This document shows, piece after piece, positions 44,493 to 52,707 of a DNA stretch of 64,000 nt. The translations under genes and the position numbers were made by a program. A model generated the notes under the pieces. The model ran no database searches and was not told the DNA's origin. It saw only the letters and a program-made list of their open reading frames with translations. Positions within the stretch are counted from its first letter, which is position 1. The number at the start of each line of letters is the position of its first letter. Source of the stretch: Pleurocapsa sp. PCC 7319 (GTDB taxonomy: Bacteria > Cyanobacteriota > Cyanobacteriia > Cyanobacteriales > Xenococcaceae); contig NZ_KB235920.1 in NCBI RefSeq assembly GCF_000332195.1, positions 1 to 64,000 on the forward strand, in the 5' to 3' direction.

Positions 44493-45752
44493 ATGCCAGA
44501 GTATAAAGCACCAGGAGTATATGTTGAAGAGATACCTTCACTCATTCAACCAATAGTTGGAGTTAGCACTTCCACGGCAGGTTTCATTGGGATCATGCCA
44601 GATTCGTTCCGAGTTCTAGAGAACGATACCTCAACTTATACAACTAAATTAAAGGAAATAACACGCGATCGGGATAAGTTAGCCGATCCTGGAGAGGTGA
44701 AACTATGTACAAACTTCAGTGAGTTTAAGCGATTTTTTGGTGGCTTCTCCGATAACGAAAAGCACAATATGTTAACTCACGCAGTTTACGGTTTTTTCAA
44801 TAATGGCGGTAAGCGTTGCTATGTGGTAACTGTTTTGGATGAAGCAAACATTACTGCGGAATTTTTAGAGAAAAAATTGGCAGTTATCGATGAGATTGCT
44901 ATTGTTGCTGCTCCTGGTATTACCAATAAAGTTGTACGGGACAATATTGTAACTCACTGTCAACAAACAACAGGCGATCGCTTTGCGATTTTCGATAGTC
45001 CAGAGGAAGTAGTTGATGATGACGGCAATTTGGATTTAATCAAGCTTAATCCTCCTAGCGAAGATGACGATGATGAAACAAATGTTTTACCAAAGTATTC
45101 AAATTATGCTGCTTTTTACTTTCCCTGGATTGAAGTTAACGATTTGGTAGAGAAAAATCTAAATTCAGATAGTAACGGACACATATATGTACCCCCTAGT
45201 GGACATATAGCAGGTATTTATGCTCGTACCGACGTTAATCGAGGCGTTCACAAAGCTCCTGCTAACGAAATAGTGATGGGTGCATTGGGTCTAAAGTACA
45301 AAATCAGTAAAAATCAGCAAGAAGGGTTGAACCCTCAAGGTGTTAACTGTATCCGCGATATGAATGGCAATATCCGCGTTTGGGGGGCGCGTACTATTGG
45401 TGGCGATGCCAACGGAGAGTTTAAATACATCAACGTTCGTCGCGTCTTACTTTACCTGCGGGAATCAATTGAAGAGGGTACTCAGTGGGCGGTATTTGAA
45501 CCCAACGATTATAAACTATGGGCAAAAATTCGCCGTAATATCACAGCTTTTCTGACTAACGTTTGGCGAGACGGGGCTTTATTTGGCAATACTCCTGCTG
45601 AAGCTTTTTATGTCAAATGTGATGAAGAAACTAATCCCCCTGAAGTACGCGAGTTAGGTCAAGTTATTACGGAAATTGGCGTAGCAGTGGTTAGACCAGC
45701 GGAGTTTGTTATTTTCCGCATTACTCAATGGACGGGGTCGGAAAATAATTGA
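44493..45752 (+). CDS. Contractile tail sheath protein 1
   Basis: This 419-aa protein begins with MPEYKAPGVYVEEIPS, the classic sheath N-terminus, and has VSTSTAGFIGI, AVYGFFNNGGKRCYVV and the C-terminal sheath core: PSGHIAGIYARTDVNRGVHKAPANE, NCIRDMNGNIRVWGARTIG, YINVRRVLLYLRESIEEG and AEAFYVKCDEETNPP. It forms the contractile outer tube. AAGGA lies 7 nt before the ATG. A central acidic insert (about 170-200, rich in Asp/Glu) is absent from sheath 2. Confidence 0.95.
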   Translation: MPEYKAPGVYVEEIPSLIQPIVGVSTSTAGFIGIMPDSFRVLENDTSTYTTKLKEITRDRDKLADPGEVKLCTNFSEFKRFFGGFSDNEKHNMLTHAVYGFFNNGGKRCYVVTVLDEANITAEFLEKKLAVIDEIAIVAAPGITNKVVRDNIVTHCQQTTGDRFAIFDSPEEVVDDDGNLDLIKLNPPSEDDDDETNVLPKYSNYAAFYFPWIEVNDLVEKNLNSDSNGHIYVPPSGHIAGIYARTDVNRGVHKAPANEIVMGALGLKYKISKNQQEGLNPQGVNCIRDMNGNIRVWGARTIGGDANGEFKYINVRRVLLYLRESIEEGTQWAVFEPNDYKLWAKIRRNITAFLTNVWRDGALFGNTPAEAFYVKCDEETNPPEVRELGQVITEIGVAVVRPAEFVIFRITQWTGSENN

Positions 45753-45773
45753 TGGTTGCGAAGGTAAATAGTT

Positions 45774-46886
45774 ATGTATCAAGCACCAGGAATTTATAAG
45801 GATAAGGAGGATATATTTCCTCAACCTAAAGTAGACGTTGATACTGGCGTACCCGCTTTTCTGGGAATTGTAAATACTTCAGATAAAAACATTACTGTTA
45901 ATGTTCCGCAGCAATTAAGATTGTGGTCTGAGTTGGAAACGTTCTTCGGTCAACCTGCATCTAATAGTTATCTAGCTGATGCGGTAAAGGGTTTCTTCCA
46001 AAATGGCGGTCGCTTGTGTTACGTAGTAGGGTTAAAAAACTCTAGTTTAAAAGCTCTAGAAGATGGTCTGGAAGCATTAAAAGAATTGAACGCGATCGAT
46101 CTAGTATGTGCGCCAGATATTATGGCTTTATCTTTACAAGACATAAATCGAGAGGAAGTACGAACTAAGCAATTAGCCATCTTAAATCATTGTCATCGTT
46201 TCGGCGATCGCTTTGCAATTCTCGATTCTCTACCTCAAGCCGACATACCAGAAGTTTTAGAGCAAAAGGAAGGATTAACAGCCACTCATGGTGCTTTGTA
46301 TTATCCCTGGATTCGTTCCCAAGAAAGTGGTTATCTTATCCCACCCTGCGGTCATCTTGCTGGTATTTATGCCCGTAGTGACGATCGCGCTGGAGTACAT
46401 AAAGCACCCGCTAACGAAATTCTCCAAGGGGTTTTGGAATTGGAGATTACTTTAACTGATGCCCAACAGTCACAACTCAACCCCGAAGGAGTAAACTGCC
46501 TCAGAGTTTTTCCAGGACGGGGAATTAGAGTCTGGGGAGCGAGAACTCTCAACTCAAATCCTAACTGGCGTTATATCAACGTACAGCGACTCTTTCTTAC
46601 AGTGAGACGTTGGATCGAACAAAATATGACAGTTTACTTGTTTGAATCCAACAACACAGAATTATGGGCAAATATTCGGCGGGATCTGACAGCTTACTTT
46701 AACGGTCTATTTACACAGGGAGCATTAAAAGGGCGATCGCCAGCAGAGGCTTTTTACGTTAAATGCGATGAGGAAACTAACTCTGCTGAGGTTAGAGAGA
46801 TCGGAAAGGTAGTCACTGAAATCGGCTTGGCTGCTGCCGTACCCGGAGAATTTATCGTTGTTCGTATTTTGCATGGCTTTAACTGA
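45774..46886 (+). CDS. Contractile tail sheath protein 2
   Basis: This 370-aa protein is a paralogue of the preceding gene: MYQAPGIYKDKEDIFPQP, TGVPAFLGI, AVKGFFQNGGRLCYVVG, PPCGHLAGIYARSDDRAGVHKAPANE, RGIRVWGARTL and AEAFYVKCDEETNSAEVRE. Two or three sheath paralogues are usual in eCIS-type systems, where the minor one may sit next to the baseplate or cap. It lies 21 nt after sheath 1. Confidence 0.95.
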   Translation: MYQAPGIYKDKEDIFPQPKVDVDTGVPAFLGIVNTSDKNITVNVPQQLRLWSELETFFGQPASNSYLADAVKGFFQNGGRLCYVVGLKNSSLKALEDGLEALKELNAIDLVCAPDIMALSLQDINREEVRTKQLAILNHCHRFGDRFAILDSLPQADIPEVLEQKEGLTATHGALYYPWIRSQESGYLIPPCGHLAGIYARSDDRAGVHKAPANEILQGVLELEITLTDAQQSQLNPEGVNCLRVFPGRGIRVWGARTLNSNPNWRYINVQRLFLTVRRWIEQNMTVYLFESNNTELWANIRRDLTAYFNGLFTQGALKGRSPAEAFYVKCDEETNSAEVREIGKVVTEIGLAAAVPGEFIVVRILHGFN

Positions 46887-47015
46887 GATAGGGCATAGGG
46901 CATAGGGCATAGGGCATAGGGCATAGGGCATAGGGCATAGGGCATAGGGCATAGGGCATAGGGCATAGGGCATAGGGGTTAGAGATTACAACCCACCACC
47001 CATTACCCAACACTC
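46887..47015. repeat. GGGCATA tandem array (12 copies) plus C-rich tail, spacer 3
   Basis: Positions 46891-46974 are twelve consecutive copies of the heptamer GGGCATA with no visible mismatch, followed by GGGGTTAGAGATTACAACCC and CACCCATTACCC-type sequence. It sits right after the sheath 2 stop and before the tube gene. The minus-strand ORFs here (MPYALCP repeated) are a by-product of the repeat. Confidence 0.95.
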
Positions 47016-47046
47016 AAAAAAACATTCATATTAAGGAGATTCAATT

Positions 47047-47484
47047 ATGGTAGTTGGAATTCGGAAAGATCCATATCGTGCATATAATTTTTTAGTCGAA
47101 ATTGACGGTATTACTCGCGCTGGTTTTCGGGAGTGTTCGGGGCTAGATTCTGCTCAAGATCCGATTGAATATCGTGAAGGCAACGATAAATATCTCACCG
47201 TTCGTAAATTGCCTGGCTTGGTTAAGTATTCCAATATTTCTCTCAAATATGGCGTTACCGATGACGAAGAACTTTGGCAATGGCGCACTAAAGCTGTATC
47301 GGGTCAGGTGGAACGTAAAAATGGCTCAATTGTTTTGTTAGACGATTTGGGACAGGAAAAGAAACGCTGGAATTTTCGCGAAGCTTGGCCCACTAAATGG
47401 ACTGGTACTAGCTTCAATGCTACGGGTAATGAAGTGGCGATTGAAACTTTAGAAATTGCTCACGAGGGGGTGGCTAAAGGCTAA
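47047..47484 (+). CDS. Inner tube protein 1 (gp19-like)
   Basis: This 145-aa protein is of the T4 gp19 / Pvc1-type tail tube family: DPYRAYNFLVEIDGITRAGFRECSGLD, VRKLPGLVKYSNISLKYGVTDDEELWQWR, a short VERKNGSIVLLDD and KRWNFREAWPTKWTGTSFNA, ending VAIETLEIAHEGV. It forms the inner tube that is driven out on contraction. AAGGAG lies 8-9 nt before the ATG. Its stop overlaps the chaperone start (TAATG). Confidence 0.95.
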   Translation: MVVGIRKDPYRAYNFLVEIDGITRAGFRECSGLDSAQDPIEYREGNDKYLTVRKLPGLVKYSNISLKYGVTDDEELWQWRTKAVSGQVERKNGSIVLLDDLGQEKKRWNFREAWPTKWTGTSFNATGNEVAIETLEIAHEGVAKG

Positions 47485-47864
47485 TGCTACAAACAGAATT
47501 TACTTTTACTTTACCCCGTGGCTATGTGGACTCTGAAGGGAATCTACATCGAGAAGGCGTGATGCGTTTGGCAACTGCCTATGATGAAATCGCTCCTTTA
47601 AAAGACCCCCGTTGTACGTCTAATCCTGGCTACTTAATTGTGATTATTTTCTCGCGAGTAATTACCCGTTTGGGAAGTATAGAGCAAATCAATCCTAAAG
47701 TAATTGAAGGACTATTTGCTGCGGACTTGGCTTTTTTACAAGACTTCTATCGTCACATCAACGAAGATGGTACGCCCAATATTAAAACAGTTTGTCCTAA
47801 ATGTGGACAAGAACATGAAGTGGAGGCGATCGCCTCGGGGGAAGTATCCCAGGCTACCCCTTAG
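47484..47864 (+). CDS. Tail assembly chaperone-like protein (T4 baseplate-hub-chaperone type) with zinc-knuckle
   Basis: This 126-aa protein begins MLQTEFTFTLPRGYVDSEGN and has GVMRLATAYDEIAPLKDPR, VIIFSRVITRLGSIEQI and LFAADLAFLQDFYRHIN, all typical of the small chaperone found after the tube gene in phage-like injection systems. A CPKCGQEHEVE zinc-knuckle-like motif is at about 110-120. It overlaps the tube gene by one nucleotide. The end of the gene overlaps a -1-frame ORF that has no start codon of its own (see next entry), and a GGGGG run occurs at codons 118-120. Confidence 0.8.
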   Translation: MLQTEFTFTLPRGYVDSEGNLHREGVMRLATAYDEIAPLKDPRCTSNPGYLIVIIFSRVITRLGSIEQINPKVIEGLFAADLAFLQDFYRHINEDGTPNIKTVCPKCGQEHEVEAIASGEVSQATP

Positions 47865-48013
47865 AACAAATCTATGAGGAGGTAGCCTTTATTGCTTACC
47901 ATTTCCCTTGGTCGCAGGACGAAATTATGAACCTTGAACATCGCGATCGCCGAATGTGGTGTGAGGAAATTTCTAAGATTAATCGTCAATTGAATAGTAA
48001 TCCAGCTCAGTAA
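47819..48013 (+). CDS. DUF6760-like ORF lacking a start codon, possibly made by -1 frameshift
   Basis: This frame opens after a TGA at 47816-47818 and ends with the TAA at 48011-48013. The conserved part begins GYPLEQIYEEVAFIAYHFPW (from 47852) and ends with the EHRDRRMWCEEISKIN segment, as in the short proteins that follow the chaperone gene in other eCIS operons. No ATG, GTG or TTG lies before the conserved part. The first in-frame ATG (47929) would remove it. The frame is -1 relative to the chaperone, and G-GGG-GAA-G at 47837-47844 is a plausible slip site that would yield a fusion of about 176 aa. Confidence 0.6.
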   Translation, partial: SGGDRLGGSIPGYPLEQIYEEVAFIAYHFPWSQDEIMNLEHRDRRMWCEEISKINRQLNSNPAQ

Positions 48014-48235
48014 TTCTTAGGTAGCAGGAGTTAGGGATTAGGGGTTAGGGATTAGGGGTTAGGGATTAGGGGATAGGGGTTAGGGATTAGGGATTAGGGG
48101 TTAGATCGATGAATACTTAACACCCAACACCCAGCACCCAACACCCAGCACCCAGCACCCAGCACCCAGCACCCAACACCTAAAACCCAACACCCAGCAC
48201 CCAACACCTAAAACCCAACATTTATCACCAAGTAT
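48014..48235. repeat. G-rich/C-rich heptamer spacer 4 (longest), ATCGAT centre
   Basis: About 70 nt of GGGGTTAGGGATTA-type units is followed by AGATCGATGAATACTTAAC and then about 120 nt of CACCCAACACCCAGC-type units. No ORF was recognised here. Confidence 0.75.
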
Positions 48236-48239
48236 TCCC

Positions 48240-48656
48240 ATGTCTCCCTATACAGCTTTTAATTTTTCTATTGAAATTCGAGGTTTAGTAGTTGGTAGTT
48301 TTTCAGAGGTTTCTGGACTACAGGCGGAAACTGAAACAGAAGACTATCAAGAAGGAGGGCGTAATAATTTTGTCCATAAGTTACCTAAGGTCACTAAATA
48401 TCCCAATCTGGTTCTGAAGCGGGGAATTACAGACTCAACTGAACTTTGGCAGTGGCATCAACGGGTAATTGCGGGACAAATTCAACGGCAAAACGGTTCG
48501 ATAATTTTACTCGACTCTAGTGGTAGCGAAAAGTGGCGGTGGAATTTTGCCGAGGCTTATCCAGTCAAATGGATTGGACCCGATTTGAAAGGAGATAGCA
48601 ATGCTGTAGCGGTGGAAACCCTAGAGTTGGCTCATAACGGTTTATACCAGGCTTGA
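48240..48656 (+). CDS. Inner tube protein 2 (gp19-like)
   Basis: This 138-aa paralogue of tube 1 has PYTAFNFSIEIRGLVVGSFSEVSGL, VHKLPKVTKYPNLVLKRGITDSTELWQWHQ, IQRQNGSIILLDSSG and WRWNFAEAYPVKWIG, ending VETLELAHNG. The second tube paralogue in such systems usually forms the first ring on the baseplate (Pvc5-like). It lies immediately upstream of the linker gene. Confidence 0.93.
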   Translation: MSPYTAFNFSIEIRGLVVGSFSEVSGLQAETETEDYQEGGRNNFVHKLPKVTKYPNLVLKRGITDSTELWQWHQRVIAGQIQRQNGSIILLDSSGSEKWRWNFAEAYPVKWIGPDLKGDSNAVAVETLELAHNGLYQA

Positions 48657-48661
48657 TAACC

Positions 48662-49954
48662 ATGAGATGTATTCAACCATATATTTCTCAATTTGGGAAA
48701 TTTGGACAACAAATTCAGCGATCGCATTATATATATGGGAATTCTTTAAGTCAAAAAATTGCCAGTAAATATGGTGGTTTCCAACTAGGCAAGTTTTCTT
48801 CGCTTGTTTTAAGTTGGTTGCGACAGAGAAATTCCGAAACTATTGTTTGTAATCTAATTCAGATATTAAACAATCAGCTAGTAAATCTTTTTCCTGTTGC
48901 CAATTTGCTAAAGATCGATTTCAATCTGTTTGGTCATTCTCTAACTGGGTCAACAGCGATCGCCAATAATTACTTGGGAGATAACTTAGTTACTAAGATT
49001 CAGTTATTTATCAATACAAAGTCTATTCAAACTTTAGTAAATAACTTCCTCCAACAGTCTAGAAATGTTAGCCCAAGAAAAATTAATATCCAACCAGTAA
49101 ATAGATCTGAAAGTTCAAACTTTTTAATTCTGCCACAGCATAAGTCTGTATCAAGTCCAAAAATTCCAAGGCGATCATTAACTAATTTTATTGTTCCAAA
49201 ACAGAATTCGGAGTCGATCCAGTTTGATTCTATTGTTTCATCTAACTTTGGCGATCGCCCTATAAATACAGCTATTAGCGACAGCATCAAAGAGGTAATA
49301 GACGACAATAATCGCGATCAAAATGAAACATCGGATTTTTCTCTTGTAGTAACCAAAACTAAAACATCGAAATTGATTGAGGCAGTAACTATAAAATGGA
49401 ATGTATCTGAATTTAAATCTAAGTTTGGTTTATCGAGAAAAAGTGATTTTAATCCTACTCTAAAACCACTTGCTACTGAGGAAAAAATAGCCTTTAGTTT
49501 CTCTCATAACTTGCCCTTAGAATCTGCTAGCAAACAAACTAAAAGATTTAAGCAACTTAGTTCTAATACTGAGAATTTTAAACAACAAGTAGATCGTACA
49601 GTCGTAAAAACTAACAGCGAAACTTATTATAAAGATACCCTTTTCTCTTCCAAATTAAAAAGAGAATTAGTAAATACTAATTTTAAAAATTCTGGCTATA
49701 AATCAATTTCTCAGTCTCCCAGTTTTCTAGTCTCACCTTCACTTGTTTATAGTCACAATCGACAAAAACAAGATAACTTTCCAGTAACTACGACACCTCA
49801 GATCGGTCAAGAAAAAAGACCAAAAAGCTGGAAACAATCAAAATCAACAAATTTCGACCCTTCCAGTATTGATGTTAATAATCTTGCAGATCGGGTATTT
49901 CAAGTAATAGAGCGAAAACTAAAAATAGAAAGGCAAAGAAGAGGTATTTTATAA
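48662..49954 (+). CDS. Low-complexity linker-type protein of the injection system with conserved C-terminal tail
   Basis: I start at ATG 48662 (430 aa); the in-frame TTG at 48653 overlaps the tube gene. The first about 110 residues look folded. The middle (about 130-390) is rich in Ser, Asn, Lys and Gln and probably disordered. The C-terminal 30 residues (IDVNNLADRVFQVIERKLKI and on to RQRRGIL) form a helix I know from small proteins at this operon position in other eCIS loci. No enzymatic motif is seen. It is probably a structural or assembly factor at the baseplate. Confidence 0.6.
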   Translation: MRCIQPYISQFGKFGQQIQRSHYIYGNSLSQKIASKYGGFQLGKFSSLVLSWLRQRNSETIVCNLIQILNNQLVNLFPVANLLKIDFNLFGHSLTGSTAIANNYLGDNLVTKIQLFINTKSIQTLVNNFLQQSRNVSPRKINIQPVNRSESSNFLILPQHKSVSSPKIPRRSLTNFIVPKQNSESIQFDSIVSSNFGDRPINTAISDSIKEVIDDNNRDQNETSDFSLVVTKTKTSKLIEAVTIKWNVSEFKSKFGLSRKSDFNPTLKPLATEEKIAFSFSHNLPLESASKQTKRFKQLSSNTENFKQQVDRTVVKTNSETYYKDTLFSSKLKRELVNTNFKNSGYKSISQSPSFLVSPSLVYSHNRQKQDNFPVTTTPQIGQEKRPKSWKQSKSTNFDPSSIDVNNLADRVFQVIERKLKIERQRRGIL

Positions 49955-49955
49955 A

Positions 49956-50585
49956 ATGGCTCTAGAAAAAGCATTTATTCAGCCTATTAATGGCAAATTC
50001 GGTGGCAAAAATATAGGGGTTTTATTTAACCCAACTGAATATTCTCTGGAAACCAGCAATCAGTTTCAACGTACTGCCGTACCTGGAACAGCAACCCCTG
50101 CTACTCAGTTTGTCAGTGGTAATACTCAAACTCTAACTATGGACTTGTTTTTCGATTCCTACGAACAAGGAGAAGATGTTAGAAAATATACCAGACAAAT
50201 AACTTCTTTACTAGATATCGATCCAGCCCTCCACGCTCCGCCAATTTGTCAATTTCATTGGGGTTCGCTCGATTTCAAAGCAACTTTAGAACAAGTCAAT
50301 CAAAAATTCACCCTGTTTTTAGAATCAGGAATTCCCGTTAGAGCAACTCTCAGTGTCACTTTTAAAGAATATAAAACCCTAACGGAACAGTTACAAGGAG
50401 TAAGAAAAGAATCAAGCGATCGCACGAAAAGAGTAACTATCAAACAAGGAGATTCTCTTTGGATGGTAGCCAATAAAGAGTATGAAGATTCCAGTTTGTG
50501 GCGACCAATAGCTAACGCTAATAATATTGATAATCCTCGTATTTTAGCAGTAGGTAAAGAACTTATTGTCCCAGTTTTAAACTGA
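49956..50585 (+). CDS. LysM-domain baseplate protein (Pvc7/Afp7-like)
   Basis: This is a 209-aa protein. Residues 1-150 match the CIS tail-protein domain (KAFIQPINGKFGGKNIGVLFNPTEYSL, FFDSYEQGEDVRKYT, PPICQFHWGSLDFKATLEQV). Residues about 158-208 are a LysM module (VTIKQGDSLWMVANKEYEDSS then RPIANANNIDNPRILAVGKEL). In phage and eCIS baseplates this protein (gp53-like role) joins the hub to the inner baseplate. It starts one base after the preceding stop. Confidence 0.92.
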   Translation: MALEKAFIQPINGKFGGKNIGVLFNPTEYSLETSNQFQRTAVPGTATPATQFVSGNTQTLTMDLFFDSYEQGEDVRKYTRQITSLLDIDPALHAPPICQFHWGSLDFKATLEQVNQKFTLFLESGIPVRATLSVTFKEYKTLTEQLQGVRKESSDRTKRVTIKQGDSLWMVANKEYEDSSLWRPIANANNIDNPRILAVGKELIVPVLN

Positions 50586-50589
50586 CATT

Positions 50590-51720
50590 ATGGATATTGT
50601 AGCCTTAGAGAAAAAATATCAAGATTTATACGCTCCAACTTTTGAAATCTCGATCGAAGGACAGAATATTCTTCAGTCAGGAGTAGAGGTAACAAATGTC
50701 AATGTTGACAATACTTTGGATGGTGCTGATACTTTTTCTTTTACTGTTTTTAATGCCTTCGATCCGATTAATCGAGAACTACAATCCTTTGTTGAAAGTG
50801 TTTTTTCTTTTGATGCCGAAGTTGAAATTAAATTTGGCTATGGCAGTCAAACTAAAACTATTATGTTGGGCATAATCACTGCCGTGAAGATTGATTTTCC
50901 TAGTGGCGGTTCTCCTCAAGTAGAAGTTAGTGGTTTCGATCTTTCTTATCGGATGATGAAGGAAAAAAAACCTCGTTCTTGGAACGATAAAAAAGATAGC
51001 GAAGTTATACGAAATATAGCTCAAGAATATCAATTAACAGAAAATATTGATGATACCGGTTCACAACACGAGCAAATTGTCAAACAAGAAAAAGAAAATG
51101 ATTTTGAATTTTTGAATAGATTAGCTGAAAGAAATTATTATGAGTTTTTTGTTTTCAACAAAACATTATATTTCCGCAAGCCTCAATATAGATCGGCAGC
51201 AATCGTAACTTTAGAATGGCAAAAAAGTCTTGTGAGTTTTAGTCCAGATTTTAATATTGCTGAGCGTGTCTTTACTATAGAAGTGATAGGACAAAATACC
51301 GAGAAAAAGAAAAATATTGTCGCCACAGCACAAATATTTAATGATGAAATTGCCAAAATATTTATCAATAAAGCTAAACGTGCTAGCCAAGGAAGACAAA
51401 CAACCGAACAACTCTTAAAGGAACAAGTAAAGCAACCTTTAAAATCGGAAGAACACGCCAAAAAGTTGGCACAATCTATTCTATTAAAAAAACACGAAGA
51501 TATTCTTAAAGGTAGCGGAGAATCTCTCGGCATTCCCGACATTATAGCTGGAACAAATATTGAATTAATAGGTTTGGGAAGTCAATTTAGCAATACTTAT
51601 TACATCGAACAAACCAATCATAGTATTAGCAACTCTGGCTATAAAACAACTTTTAATGTCAAACGAGTTCCCAATGAAGACGAAATTGAAGTAACAACAA
51701 CAATAACATCATTATCATGA
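50590..51720 (+). CDS. Hub protein (phage late control gene D / Pvc8-like)
   Basis: This 376-aa protein has the gpD/gp27-like hub fold: APTFEISIEGQNILQSGVEVTNVNVDNTLDGADTF-type start (about 14-48), VEIKFGYGSQTKTIMLGIITAVKIDFP, the conserved NDFEFLNRLAERNYYEFFV (about 180-200) and LYFRKPQ. It would form the trimeric hub beneath the tube. Unlike VgrG, the spike part is a separate gene, whose ATG overlaps this stop (ATGA). Confidence 0.93.
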   Translation: MDIVALEKKYQDLYAPTFEISIEGQNILQSGVEVTNVNVDNTLDGADTFSFTVFNAFDPINRELQSFVESVFSFDAEVEIKFGYGSQTKTIMLGIITAVKIDFPSGGSPQVEVSGFDLSYRMMKEKKPRSWNDKKDSEVIRNIAQEYQLTENIDDTGSQHEQIVKQEKENDFEFLNRLAERNYYEFFVFNKTLYFRKPQYRSAAIVTLEWQKSLVSFSPDFNIAERVFTIEVIGQNTEKKKNIVATAQIFNDEIAKIFINKAKRASQGRQTTEQLLKEQVKQPLKSEEHAKKLAQSILLKKHEDILKGSGESLGIPDIIAGTNIELIGLGSQFSNTYYIEQTNHSISNSGYKTTFNVKRVPNEDEIEVTTTITSLS

Positions 51721-52028
51721 ACAATTTATATAATTCTTTAATTCAATCTCAAGATAATACTAATGGAGCTTCAATTCCAGGAGTAGCTCTAGCAACAGTG
51801 ACAAATATCTCGGAGCTAAGTAATGGAAAAGTAAAAGTCAAATTTCAATGGAGAAAACAGGGAGGAAATAATGATGAAATTTGGGCGCGCATTATTATTG
51901 CTAATAAAGGTATCGAGCCTCTGTTTGAAGTTCACGATGTTGTATTAGTGGCATTCGAGCAAGGTAATTTTGAATATCCTTTTATACTTGGTTTAATTTA
52001 TCCGAATTTAAAAGATACAGAAATGTAA
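51717..52028 (+). CDS. Spike base protein (gpV / gp5 OB-fold type)
   Basis: This 103-aa protein is an OB-fold spike domain: GVALATVTNISELSNGKVKVKFQWRKQG, then WARIIIANKGIEPLFEVHDVVLVAFEQGNFEYPFILGLIYP, the standard gpV/VgrG beta-barrel. It lacks the long beta-helix needle of phage spikes, so a separate tip protein is expected. It overlaps the hub gene by 4 nt. Confidence 0.92.
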   Translation: MNNLYNSLIQSQDNTNGASIPGVALATVTNISELSNGKVKVKFQWRKQGGNNDEIWARIIIANKGIEPLFEVHDVVLVAFEQGNFEYPFILGLIYPNLKDTEM

Positions 52029-52193
52029 GTAGTAAGTAGTAAGTAATGAGAATGAGTAATGAGTATAAAATAGAGATTTTGTTAGATCTATTTTCTTGTC
52101 TTTTTTGCTCATATTTTGCCTCAATATTGTATTTAGAAACAGTTTTTTAATTATTTTCAAAATGGCTTTCAGAGTTTAAGAAACATAGAAAAG
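52029..52193. other. Spacer with AGTAAGT direct repeats
   Basis: It starts with three copies of AAGTAGT-type units and AATGAG repeats (52027-52065), followed by AT-rich sequence before the gp25 gene. It does not show the G-rich/C-rich layout of the other operon spacers. Confidence 0.5.
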
Positions 52194-52589
52194 ATGTCTA
52201 AAGAATTTTTAGGAATAGGTTGGAAATTTCCCATAAAAATAGATAGTATCACGGGAAAAATAGTGATGTCTGAGTATGAAGAGGATATTCGAGAATCAAT
52301 CTGGATTATTTTAGCTACTGTCAAAGGCGAGCGAGTGATGCAACCCGATTTTGGTTGTGGTATTCATAACTTTGTCTTTGCAACTATGAGTATGACAACG
52401 ATGGGATTAATTGAGTCGAGCGTGCGTGAATCTTTAATCCGTTGGGAACCCAGAATTGATTTGAATGAAGTTAACGTTTTGCCGATTCAAGACACTTTAG
52501 GAAAGCTAGATATTGAAATAAACTATCGAGTTCGCACCACCAATAACGAATTTAATTTAGTTTATCCGTTTTATCTTCAAGGAGGATGA
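52194..52589 (+). CDS. gp25/gpW-family baseplate wedge protein (Pvc9-like)
   Basis: This 131-aa protein shows the gp25-like lysozyme-fold motifs: LGIGWKFPIKIDSITGKIVMSEYEEDIRESIWIILATVKGERVMQPDFGCGIHNFVF, then VRESLIRWEPRIDLNEVNV. The EREM-like GERVMQPDFG motif is the family signature that anchors the sheath to the baseplate. Confidence 0.95.
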   Translation: MSKEFLGIGWKFPIKIDSITGKIVMSEYEEDIRESIWIILATVKGERVMQPDFGCGIHNFVFATMSMTTMGLIESSVRESLIRWEPRIDLNEVNVLPIQDTLGKLDIEINYRVRTTNNEFNLVYPFYLQGG

Positions 52590-52692
52590 AATTAGGGGAT
52601 AGGGATTAGGGATTAAGGATTAAATCGATTACAACCCAGCACCCGACACCCAACACCCAGCACCTAACACCTAAAACCCAACACCTAAAACC
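52590..52692. repeat. G-rich/C-rich heptamer spacer 5 with ATCGAT centre
   Basis: GGGGATAGGGATTAGGGATT, then AAATCGATTACAACCC, then CACCCAACACC and CACCTAAAACCC units up to the next gene. Confidence 0.7.
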
Positions 52693-52707
52693 CAATTATT
52701 TAGAAAA

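Noticed and set aside
46725-46973. Minus-strand ORFs reading MPYALCP repeated
   Set aside because: They are the translation of the GGGCATA tandem array in the minus direction. A period of 7 keeps all frames open, and there is no ribosome-binding site or homology.
48014-48235. CRISPR-like array
   Set aside because: The repeat units are heptamers without unique spacers of constant length, and no cas gene is nearby, so it is a simple-sequence spacer, not a CRISPR.
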